From an uncultured Actinomycetes bacterium (GTDB lineage Bacteria; Actinomycetota; Geothermincolia; Fen-727; JACVIW01): 64,000 nucleotides of DNA. The notes under the pieces are model-generated. The model was not told the DNA's origin and ran no database searches. It saw only the letters and a list, made by a program, of their open reading frames with translations. Made by a program: the position numbers and the translations under genes. Positions 57,689 through 64,000 of the stretch are shown here, piece after piece. The DNA lies in assembly GCA_937127245.1 (NCBI GenBank), contig CAKZLU010000032.1, positions 124,001-188,000 of the forward strand. The letters run 5' to 3'. The number at the start of each line of letters is the position of its first letter. The stretch's first letter is position 1.

Positions 57689-58102
57689 CTAAGGGTCTCT
57701 CTCGAGAATCATTGTCGTTGTTCTTGAAAACGCCAAACGGGGGAGAATTCTCGAGAGAAAAGGGAGCGGGGAAGGCATTTTATAAGATACGGTTACTGAT
57801 ATTGGCTTTCCTTTGCTGCGACCTTCCGGAAAAGACACGACTACTCTCTTATCACCTCCATGAAGATTTTTGAGGGAAGACAATGCGGCACGGTTCGCGT
57901 TCACTTCGCTATTAGATCTTGCGCCTTCCCTTGCCCCCTCCCTGCTAGCGGTGGAAATTGTCAGATAGCAGTTGAAAGCGAGCGCAATGTAAACAAGGGC
58001 AACAATCAAAATGAGCATAAGGGGTACCAATATCGCAAACTCAACCGTGGCTTGAGCCTTTTTTTGATTCGGTTGAAAAAAGAAATGACAGGGAAGCGCC
58101 AT
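57689..58102 (-). CDS. tadE: TadE-like pilus assembly protein
   Basis: A 137-residue TadE-family pseudopilin. The hallmark is the processed-type N-terminal segment QATVEFAILVPLMLILIVAL with the conserved Glu at position 5 of the hydrophobic stretch, followed by a small extracytoplasmic domain (YLTISTASREGAREGAR). The ATG at 58102 has GGAG upstream. It lies between the prepilin peptidase gene (18 nt upstream) and the TadG-P60 fusion, all on one strand, forming a Tad/Flp pilus operon. Confidence 0.85.
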   Translation of the reverse strand: MALPCHFFFQPNQKKAQATVEFAILVPLMLILIVALVYIALAFNCYLTISTASREGAREGARSNSEVNANRAALSSLKNLHGGDKRVVVSFPEGRSKGKPISVTVSYKMPSPLPFLSRILPRLAFSRTTTMILERDP

Positions 58103-58120
58103 GACCGACCGCTCCGTTAA

Positions 58121-58711
58121 TTAATTTAAGTGCTTTGCAAATTGGAAGAATGTTACGGCGAACGCCCCGAAGGAGAGCGGGATTGAATAGTGCATGCGCT
58201 CGGGATTCGAGTAACGACTACCGATAGCATTCTTTCCCCTTTTTGATGAGTTCGGGTGCAGATGCGACAATTTTTCATATCCTTGAGGCATTTTAAAGAC
58301 TCCGGCTCGAGCAAGGACAATCCGACAGCGGATCTTCTCCAGAGACCTTTCGCTTAAAAATATGAGGATTGCTCCTATTGCTCCACCGATTGCCGCGCCA
58401 ACGAAGAAAGAGGGCAAAAGAAGCTTCCATCCCAAGATCGATCCTATGCAACCGAGGAGTTTGACATCACCTCCACCCACCATACGCGCGCTAAAAGGAA
58501 TTATCAAAAGCAAGATACCGAGGACTAAGCCGATGGAGTTTTCTACCAATTTGCTTATGCCACCCGTCGCCACGCTTGCGGAAATTCCCAGGGCGACTCC
58601 GACCGCGCAAAGAGTGTTTGAAATCTTACCTCCTTTGATGTCTTCTCTGATTGCCTCAAGACAGATTATGACAAGCAGCAACAGGGGGATTAGAGTTTTG
58701 ATGGTTTCCAT
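58121..58711 (-). CDS. tadV: A24-family prepilin peptidase (TadV/CpaA-like)
   Basis: A 196-residue membrane aspartyl protease that matures Flp pilin and the TadE-type pseudopilins. The two catalytic aspartates are Asp24 (EDIKGGKISN) and Asp82 in the GGGDVKLLG motif. Multiple helices and no N-methylation domain fit the short TadV/CpaA type. A charged loop (about 145-178) is longer than usual. Its ATG shares a base with the flp stop codon, so the two are coupled. Confidence 0.9.
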   Translation of the reverse strand: METIKTLIPLLLLVIICLEAIREDIKGGKISNTLCAVGVALGISASVATGGISKLVENSIGLVLGILLLIIPFSARMVGGGDVKLLGCIGSILGWKLLLPSFFVGAAIGGAIGAILIFLSERSLEKIRCRIVLARAGVFKMPQGYEKLSHLHPNSSKRGKNAIGSRYSNPERMHYSIPLSFGAFAVTFFQFAKHLN

Positions 58712-58887
58712 CAGAAACTTCCGGTGAGTTTTTCAAAAACTTTGGTGAAGAACTTCTTTATTGCTCCTCCTCCCGCAGCCCATGCGATAAGGGCGCCAGC
58801 GATAGCGGCTGCTCCCAGAATGACGAGAGCGTATTCGGCCGTTGTTTGAGCTTCCTCTTCGTGGATAAGTCTTTTCAGAAGATTCAT
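58711..58887 (-). CDS. flp: Flp/Fap-type major pilin
   Basis: A 58-residue pilin. The sequence has the Flp core TTAEYALVILGAAAIAGALI with the conserved Glu-Tyr, followed by a short amphipathic C-terminus (KKFFTKVFEKLTGSF). It should be processed by the adjacent prepilin peptidase and assemble into thin Tad pili. The ATG at 58887 has GGAGG 4 nt upstream; a longer reading to 58941 is unlikely. It heads the flp-tadV-tadE-tadG operon; the tadA/B/C motor genes are not in this stretch. Confidence 0.9.
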   Translation of the reverse strand: MNLLKRLIHEEEAQTTAEYALVILGAAAIAGALIAWAAGGGAIKKFFTKVFEKLTGSF

Positions 58888-59061
58888 GGGTCCTCCTTCG
58901 TTAGATACCGGACAACATGAGGGGTAAAGCAATACAGGCAAATATTAGCATAAGCAATACAAGCAAGTCAATAAATTTGATGAGTGGAAATTTATTTTCT
59001 TAAATGGGATAAAGGTGGGGAAACCCAGAGAATACAGGGTCGGTCGTCAAATCTTTTTGTT

Positions 59062-59838
59062 TTACTCCCGAAGACGCGGATTTTCTAAATCAGCGGGAAG
59101 GAGCCTCCCATCAATCAGGAGAACAATTCCACCGTTACTTTCCTTAAGGATAAGCTTTCCCTGTTCGTCCACGCCTTCCAAGATGCCGTGGACCTCACTC
59201 TCTGGTCTTGCCAACGGCGGATATCTTACAGGTGATTTAACCCTCACTTTTTCGCCCAAAAAGGCAAGGTGTCTTCTGTAGCATAGGAGTAGCTGTTCGT
59301 CTGTCATTTCCTTCATTGACTCAAATGAGTTCAAAACCGCCTCAATGATTTCCGATTTTTCACAGCTGCGCCCTTCCTCAATAGCGATTGCGGTTGGAGG
59401 AAGACCAGGTGTTTTTGGAAGCTCTCCGTCTGTATAATCCATGTTTATACCTATGCCCACAATTAGAAATACGCCCCTGTTTCTTGCGACCTTTTCGATG
59501 AGTATTCCGCCCACTTTCTTTCGTCCGTAAACAAGGTCGTTTGTCCATTTAATCTTTGGACCCTTCGCTCCGAGGTTTTTCAAAGCCATGACGCATCCTA
59601 CAGGGACGCATAGAGAGGGGTTAATAGGAAAAAAATCATCTTTCAGGACAACAGATAACAGAAGGCTCTTTCCCGCAGCATCATACCAAGCGTTGTCTCT
59701 TCTGCCTCGACCCCGGGTTTGGTGTTCGGTGGAAACTACGAGGAATTCGGTTTCTCCGGAATCGATAAGCCTTTTCGCTTCCTCGTTCGTGGAATCGAGC
59801 AACTGATAATGTCTAAAACGCCATTTGATCTCGGACAA
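59062..59838 (-). CDS. birA: Biotin--[acetyl-CoA-carboxylase] ligase BirA (catalytic only)
   Basis: A 258-residue biotin protein ligase that makes biotinyl-AMP and attaches biotin to BCCP domains. The catalytic motif QTRGRGRRDNAW and KWTNDLVYGRKKVGGILIE are intact, and the C-terminal SH3-like cap is present. The N-terminal DNA-binding helix-turn-helix is missing, so it should not repress biotin genes. The start is TTG at 59838, with GGGAGG upstream. It is divergent from bioY and close to the biotin-dependent carboxylase genes, its likely substrates. Confidence 0.93.
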   Translation of the reverse strand: MSEIKWRFRHYQLLDSTNEEAKRLIDSGETEFLVVSTEHQTRGRGRRDNAWYDAAGKSLLLSVVLKDDFFPINPSLCVPVGCVMALKNLGAKGPKIKWTNDLVYGRKKVGGILIEKVARNRGVFLIVGIGINMDYTDGELPKTPGLPPTAIAIEEGRSCEKSEIIEAVLNSFESMKEMTDEQLLLCYRRHLAFLGEKVRVKSPVRYPPLARPESEVHGILEGVDEQGKLILKESNGGIVLLIDGRLLPADLENPRLRE

Positions 59839-59956
59839 AACGCCCTCCCGGTTCATCACTAATTTTAATTATTTAAACTTAGGCTGCTCTCGGTAAAGGT
59901 CAAAGAACCGGAGCCAGGTATATTTTTGATCGGCGGATTTGATACGGCAAATTCTA

Positions 59957-59985
59957 TTGACTGATAGTCCCTGTTGCTGTAAAAA
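59957..59985 (+). promoter_or_regulatory. Candidate bioY promoter
   Basis: TTGACT (59957-59962), a 17-nt spacer and TAAAAA (59980-59985), about 30 nt before the bioY start. The -10 is weak. Confidence 0.45.
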
Positions 59986-60014
59986 AAGCAAAAACAACAA
60001 ACGGAGGTAATAAC

Positions 60015-60587
60015 TTGTTGGAATTCACACATAAAGGTAATATAGCGATTGAAAGGGTAAGAATTGCGCTCGCTGTCGCGCTTTTCTCCCTTCTGACAGC
60101 GGCGGGAGCATTCGCGAGGCTTCCCCTCACTCCTGTTCCCGTGACCATGCAGGTGATGTTTGTATTGCTTTCCGGGCTTGTCCTCGGTCCGGTTTACGGC
60201 CCGTTAAGCCAGATAGCGTATATCTCGGGGGGCATTGCCGGAGCGCCATTCTTTGCCGCTTTCCCGCACTCCGGACCCGCTGTTTTATTGGGTCCCACAG
60301 GAGGGTATATATTGGGATTTGTTTTTGCTTCATGGATCACCGGATACTTATCTTGGAAGGAAACTACAAGGCTTTCGAAGTTCACGGTGATTGCGGCCGT
60401 TTTTGCCGGAATCGCCGCAATCTACTGCTTAGGGGCTGCCTGGCTTGCCCAGTGGCTTAGGTTGAATAACGCAAGCCCCTGGAGGGCGTTTGAGCTTGGC
60501 GTCAGACCGTTTCTGGCCGTTGACGCGTTGAAAGGACTCTTAGCCGTCGCGTTCGCCAAGTTTCTCACGTTTCGTGTTTCTCGGTAG
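60015..60587 (+). CDS. bioY: Biotin transporter BioY
   Basis: A 190-residue S-component that binds biotin for an ECF-type or stand-alone transporter. It has the family layout of six helices, with TPVPVTMQVMFVLLSGLVLG, SQIAYISGGIAGAPFF and GPTGGYILGF. The start is TTG at 60015, with GGAGGT 6 nt upstream. It lies between birA (divergent) and the carboxylase genes (co-directional, 30 nt gap). Uptake, attachment and use of biotin are thus encoded together. Confidence 0.95.
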   Translation: MLEFTHKGNIAIERVRIALAVALFSLLTAAGAFARLPLTPVPVTMQVMFVLLSGLVLGPVYGPLSQIAYISGGIAGAPFFAAFPHSGPAVLLGPTGGYILGFVFASWITGYLSWKETTRLSKFTVIAAVFAGIAAIYCLGAAWLAQWLRLNNASPWRAFELGVRPFLAVDALKGLLAVAFAKFLTFRVSR

Positions 60588-60617
60588 AGGCTTATATCTT
60601 GCTGCTTGGAGGGAATT

Positions 60618-62447
60618 TTGAGCGCAAAGAAACGCCGGGTAATGGTAACAGACACGACCCTCAGGGACGCCCATCAGTCTCTGTGGGCGACAAGAATGCG
60701 ATTGACCGACATTCTGCCAATAGCTGAGCGAATCGATGACATCGGATACCACTCTGTGGAAGTCTGGGGCGGTGCGACTTTTGATGTCTGCATGCGCTTC
60801 TTAAACGAAGATCCCTGGGACAGGCTCTATCGGATCAGGGAAAAGTTCAAAAGAACAAAGCTTCAAATGCTTCTCAGGGGTCAAAACCTTGTCGGATATC
60901 GAAATTACGCCGACGACCTCGTCGAGGAGTTCATCAAGAGAGCAGTTGCTGGCGGAATCGACATAATCCGTATATTTGACGCTCTAAATGACGTGAGGAA
61001 CCTTGAAAAGTCAATTGAGGTGACAAAGAGGGAGGGTGCTCACGCGCAGGGCACTATATGCTATACCATCAGTCCCGTTCATGATATGGACCACTTCGTT
61101 AGTGTGGCCAAGCAGCTTGTTGAACTCGGGTCAGACTCCATCGCGATCAAGGACATGTCCGGGATACTTGCTCCCTTTATTGCCTACGACCTAGTCAAAA
61201 GACTTAAGGAAGAGGTTGATGTGCCCATTCAGCTTCACTGCCACGCCTCAACAGGGATGGCGTCGAACTCCTACGTCAAGGCTATTGAAGCGGGCGCGGA
61301 TATCATAGACTGCGCCGCTGCCCCTCTTTCGCTTTACACAAGTCAGCCTGCGGTTGAGACGATGGTTGCTTCATTGCGCGGAACTCCTTACGAACTCGAC
61401 TTGGACTTTGATGCCATAAGGGATGTTTCCGAGTATTTCGAGGTTGTATCAAAGAAGCGCAGGCTCATGGGGCAGGAGCAACCGCTTATTGACGTGACGG
61501 TAATTTCCCACCAGATTCCTGGTGGCATGGCAACGAACCTCATAGCGCAGCTCGAGCAGCAGAATGCGCTCGATAAAATGGAAGAAGTGCTCGAAGAGGT
61601 GCCGAAGGTGAGAACGGACCTCGGTTACCCACCTCTGGTAACTCCCACAAGTCAAATAGTGGGCACACAGGCGGTATTCAACGTTTTGCTTGGTGAGAGG
61701 TACAGGATTGTACCGCGGGAAATTGAGAATTATGTCAAAGGATATTACGGGCGGCCTCCAGGACTAATTTCCGAGGAATTAAAGCGGAGGGTATTGAAGG
61801 GCGAGGAACCAATCACTTGCAGACCGGCTGACCTTTTGGAGTCGGAACTGCCGAAAGCAAAGAAGGAACTGGATCCGGAGCTCGTTCAAAGAGAAGAGGA
61901 TTACGTAAGCTACGCGATCTTCCCGGACCTTGCGCTGAAATTTTTTCACTGGAGACGTAATCCCGTTTTCGACGAGGAAGAGGCGCCCGGGAAACTGATG
62001 GAAAAAAGAGAGGCGAAGTATGCTCAGGAGACTTCGATTGAAGAACTTGTTGAGCGGCTCACAGAGCGTATCACCGAAGGCATCGCAAGCGTTATACAGC
62101 AGCTGAACGTGACCGTCTCATTCGGGGGCTCCGCGCAATCATCGTCGGTGCACCAAGCTCAGGTACCGGTGGAACGCAAAAGTGAGGAGCCTGAGCCTGG
62201 ATTATTGGCTGTTAGAGCGCCGATGGTGGGGACCTTCTATATCACGTCCTCTCCCGGTTCCCCGCCTTTCGTTGAGGAAGGTTCCGTTGTGGAGGAGGGG
62301 CAGCCGCTCTGCATAATAGAAGTGATGAAGCTCTTCAATGAAATTCCCTCTCCAACAAAAGGAATAGTGAGGAAGATTCATGTTGAGCACGGCCAGGGAG
62401 TTGAATACGATCAACTCCTGATGGAACTCGAACCCCTGGGGGAATAA
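60618..62447 (+). CDS. pycB: Pyruvate carboxylase subunit B / oxaloacetate-decarboxylase-alpha type (carboxyltransferase + BCCP)
   Basis: A 609-residue protein with an N-terminal carboxyltransferase TIM barrel (TTLRDAHQSLWATRMR, AIKDMSGILAP with the carboxylated lysine, QLHCHASTGMA) and a C-terminal biotinyl domain whose EVMKLF carries the biotin on about Lys571. With the separate biotin carboxylase downstream and no OadB-type membrane subunit, a two-subunit pyruvate carboxylase making oxaloacetate is more likely than a sodium-pumping decarboxylase. The start is TTG at 60618, with GGAGGG upstream. Confidence 0.9.
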   Translation: MSAKKRRVMVTDTTLRDAHQSLWATRMRLTDILPIAERIDDIGYHSVEVWGGATFDVCMRFLNEDPWDRLYRIREKFKRTKLQMLLRGQNLVGYRNYADDLVEEFIKRAVAGGIDIIRIFDALNDVRNLEKSIEVTKREGAHAQGTICYTISPVHDMDHFVSVAKQLVELGSDSIAIKDMSGILAPFIAYDLVKRLKEEVDVPIQLHCHASTGMASNSYVKAIEAGADIIDCAAAPLSLYTSQPAVETMVASLRGTPYELDLDFDAIRDVSEYFEVVSKKRRLMGQEQPLIDVTVISHQIPGGMATNLIAQLEQQNALDKMEEVLEEVPKVRTDLGYPPLVTPTSQIVGTQAVFNVLLGERYRIVPREIENYVKGYYGRPPGLISEELKRRVLKGEEPITCRPADLLESELPKAKKELDPELVQREEDYVSYAIFPDLALKFFHWRRNPVFDEEEAPGKLMEKREAKYAQETSIEELVERLTERITEGIASVIQQLNVTVSFGGSAQSSSVHQAQVPVERKSEEPEPGLLAVRAPMVGTFYITSSPGSPPFVEEGSVVEEGQPLCIIEVMKLFNEIPSPTKGIVRKIHVEHGQGVEYDQLLMELEPLGE

Positions 62448-62450
62448 GCA

Positions 62451-63791
62451 TTGTTTAGGAAAGTGCTTATAGCCAACAGGGGTGAGATCGCCATAAGGGT
62501 TCTGCGCGCTTGCAAACTCCTCGGGCTCGAGACCGTCGGGGTTTATTCAAAGGCGGATTCAGACAGCCTGCATCTAAAGTTCGCAGACGAGACTATCTGC
62601 ATAGGTCCCTCTGCGAGCCGTGAATCCTACCTCAACATAGAGAATATAATCGGTGCCACCGAGATTACGGGTGCTCAGGCCATTCACCCAGGGTACGGTT
62701 TCCTTGCGGAAAATGAAGATTTCGCCAAAGCTTGCGCAGACAACGATATCATCTTAATCGGTCCCTCGCCGGAGGCTATTGCCCTGACGGGAAACAAGGC
62801 GGAAGCAAAAGAGGCAATGGCTAATGCTGGGGTTCCCGTAATACCTGGTTTTTCTTCCGTTGACATTGATGAATCCACCGCCTTAAGGGAAGCGGAAAAG
62901 ATAGGGTTTCCGGTGTTGCTTAAAGCTTCTCTGGGTGGCGGCGGCAAGGGTATGAGAGTGGTTAACAACAAGCAGGAGCTGGTTGCCGCGCTGCCCATTG
63001 TCAAGGCAGAAGCTAAAGCGGCGTTCGGCTCCGATGAAATATACATTGAGAAATTCATAGGGCGCGCAAGACACATCGAGATTCAGTTGCTGGGCGATAA
63101 GCACGGCAATATGCTGCATCTTTTTGAGAGAGACTGCTCAATTCAGCGGAGGAATCAGAAGCTCGTAGAGGAAGTGCCTTCTCCGATGGTAACGCCTGAG
63201 TTGAGGAAAAGCATGGGCGAAGCGGCGGTGAAGGGCGCCCTCTCCATTGGATATACGGGCGCGGGGACTATGGAATTTCTCGTGGATTCGAAAGGAAATT
63301 TCTACTTTATGGAGTTCAATGCCCGCATTCAGGTTGAACACCCGATAACTGAAATGGTAACTGGGGTGGACATAGTTTCCCAGCAAATAAAAATCGCCAT
63401 GGGGGAGAAGCTACCTTTCAAGCAGGAAGACATTACTTTGCGGGGGCACTCCATCGAGTGCAGGATAAATGCCGAAGACCATACCAAAGAGTTCCTCCCT
63501 TCCCCGGGACTTATTGAAAAGTGGAATCCTCCTTCCGGTCCCCATGTAAGAGTCGATTCCCACTGTTATGCGGGTTACAGGATAACGCCCGCTTATGACT
63601 CGCTTCTTGCAAAACTCATCGTGCACGGTGATTCAAGGGAAGAGGCAATTAGACTTATGCGGCAGGCGCTTGATGAGTTTGAAATAGAGGGAGTGGATAA
63701 TCTCATCGAGTTTCATAAAAGCATCATGATGAGCCGCCACTTCATTGCGGGAGATTATGACACTCTCTCTGTGGAAGAGAATAGAATTTAG
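62451..63791 (+). CDS. pycA: Biotin carboxylase subunit (PycA/AccC)
   Basis: A 446-residue ATP-grasp biotin carboxylase that carboxylates biotin on the partner BCCP using bicarbonate and ATP. Motifs are ANRGEIAIRVLRACK, LKASLGGGGKGMRVV, ERDCSIQRRNQKLVEE and EFNARIQVEHPITEM. The start is TTG at 62451, 3 nt after the pycB stop, with GGGGGA upstream, so the two are coupled. It could also serve acetyl-CoA carboxylase, but its position favours pyruvate carboxylase. A terminator follows. Confidence 0.93.
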   Translation: MFRKVLIANRGEIAIRVLRACKLLGLETVGVYSKADSDSLHLKFADETICIGPSASRESYLNIENIIGATEITGAQAIHPGYGFLAENEDFAKACADNDIILIGPSPEAIALTGNKAEAKEAMANAGVPVIPGFSSVDIDESTALREAEKIGFPVLLKASLGGGGKGMRVVNNKQELVAALPIVKAEAKAAFGSDEIYIEKFIGRARHIEIQLLGDKHGNMLHLFERDCSIQRRNQKLVEEVPSPMVTPELRKSMGEAAVKGALSIGYTGAGTMEFLVDSKGNFYFMEFNARIQVEHPITEMVTGVDIVSQQIKIAMGEKLPFKQEDITLRGHSIECRINAEDHTKEFLPSPGLIEKWNPPSGPHVRVDSHCYAGYRITPAYDSLLAKLIVHGDSREEAIRLMRQALDEFEIEGVDNLIEFHKSIMMSRHFIAGDYDTLSVEENRI

Positions 63792-63825
63792 GCAATCCTT
63801 GATCCTTGTTTTGTCTTGATTCCCG

Positions 63826-63850
63826 GCGTGAAAACGCTTTTTTCTTTTTT
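63826..63850 (+). terminator. Intrinsic terminator after the carboxylase operon
   Basis: GCGT-GAAA-ACGC (63826-63837), with a GNRA-type loop, followed by TTTTTTCTTTTTT. Confidence 0.65.
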
Positions 63851-63924
63851 GTGGTTAATTCGATATAACCTACGGGTAATAGATTTCAGAGCACCCATTA
63901 GGAATGAGCTTGCCCGGGGGAATC

Positions 63925-64000
63925 TCAAAAGCCTTTGTCAAGCACCAACAGCACAGTTGGACCAACGGTCAATATCACCGAGGCTGGCAATATCAAGAAA
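63925..64000 (-). CDS. C-terminal end of a membrane protein (possibly TadC-like), cut by window edge
   Basis: On the minus strand, an open frame enters from beyond 64000 and stops at TGA 63925. The visible 24 residues are hydrophobic (LPASVILTVGPTVLLVLDKGF). They resemble the end of type II secretion F-domain proteins such as TadC, where a P-x-hydrophobic stretch and G-P motif are usual. The Tad genes 5 kb away make that plausible, but the fragment is short. Confidence 0.35.
   Translation of the reverse strand, partial: FLILPASVILTVGPTVLLVLDKGF

Noticed and set aside
60618-62447. Sodium-pumping oxaloacetate decarboxylase alpha subunit
   Set aside because: No beta or gamma membrane subunit is nearby and a biotin carboxylase follows directly, favouring pyruvate carboxylase.
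1-64000. cas genes, transposases, integrases, phage genes
   Set aside because: I found none. The repeat loci therefore have no enzyme in this window, and no insertion sequence or prophage is annotated.

Overview
The window reads as a chromosomal segment of an anaerobic, deep-branching member of the Actinomycetota. Three blocks support this. The fhaA-fhaB-pstP-rodA-pbpA operon (24.9-30.2 kb) has the gene order of the mycobacterial Rv0020c-Rv0016c cluster. A DUF6049-like secreted protein sits directly upstream of murJ (16.4-20.2 kb), as in Rv3909-Rv3910. The rpsF-ssb-rpsR-rplI-dnaB operon (36.7-39.8 kb) is the usual bacterial replication/translation block. Rubrerythrin, aldehyde:ferredoxin oxidoreductase, a RACo-like corrinoid activator, an HdrD-like Fe-S protein, a CoA-enzyme activase and several ferredoxin-domain proteins point to anaerobic life. 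The lineage is my inference; no 16S gene is present.

Layout. 0-7.5 kb: rubrerythrin and a Crp/Fnr regulator, a heptose-type glycan pair (GT9 transferase, hldE), the FakA/DegV fatty-acid kinase pair and plsY. 7.6 kb: tRNA-Pro(CGG). 8-15 kb: a putative lipid/isoprenoid group (alpha/beta hydrolase, CrtC-like lipocalin, B12 radical-SAM protein, FAD oxidoreductase, flavodoxin) and a D-cysteine-desulfhydrase-like enzyme. 15-21 kb: membrane proteins, MurJ and a TSUP permease. 21.7-24.7 kb: a GH38 alpha-mannosidase. 24.9-30.2 kb: cell-elongation and phospho-signalling operon. 30-33 kb: alpha/beta hydrolases, one split by an in-frame stop. 33-36 kb: RACo- and HdrD-like proteins and ComFB. 36.6-41 kb: ribosomal/replication operon and a CoA-enzyme activase. 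41-48 kb: lipoprotein, DUF362, hydrolase, an M23 peptidase with a long membrane region, and a thiol/ferredoxin trio. 48.7-54.6 kb: AOR, FAD oxidase, SCP2 protein and a PaaK-like ligase. 54.9-58.9 kb: PilB-like ATPase and a Tad/Flp pilus fragment. 59-63.8 kb: birA, bioY and a two-subunit pyruvate carboxylase.

Two patterns run across the window. First, six intergenic spots carry direct repeats of about 26-42 nt separated by unique spacers of about 28-36 nt. The geometry is CRISPR-like, yet each spot has a different repeat sequence and no cas gene is present. In one case the repeat is the 3' end of a protein gene. Second, start codons are unusually weak: many genes use TTG, and rpsR, murJ and rodA have conserved N-termini that can only be reached from an AUA codon placed 8-9 nt after a strong Shine-Dalgarno.

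Other oddities are a PASTA domain on the PP2C phosphatase with no PASTA kinase in the operon, a TadG-like protein fused to an NlpC/P60 peptidase, a thioredoxin-fold lipoprotein without CXXC beside a mini-protein with one, and an alpha/beta hydrolase whose nucleophile serine is glycine.
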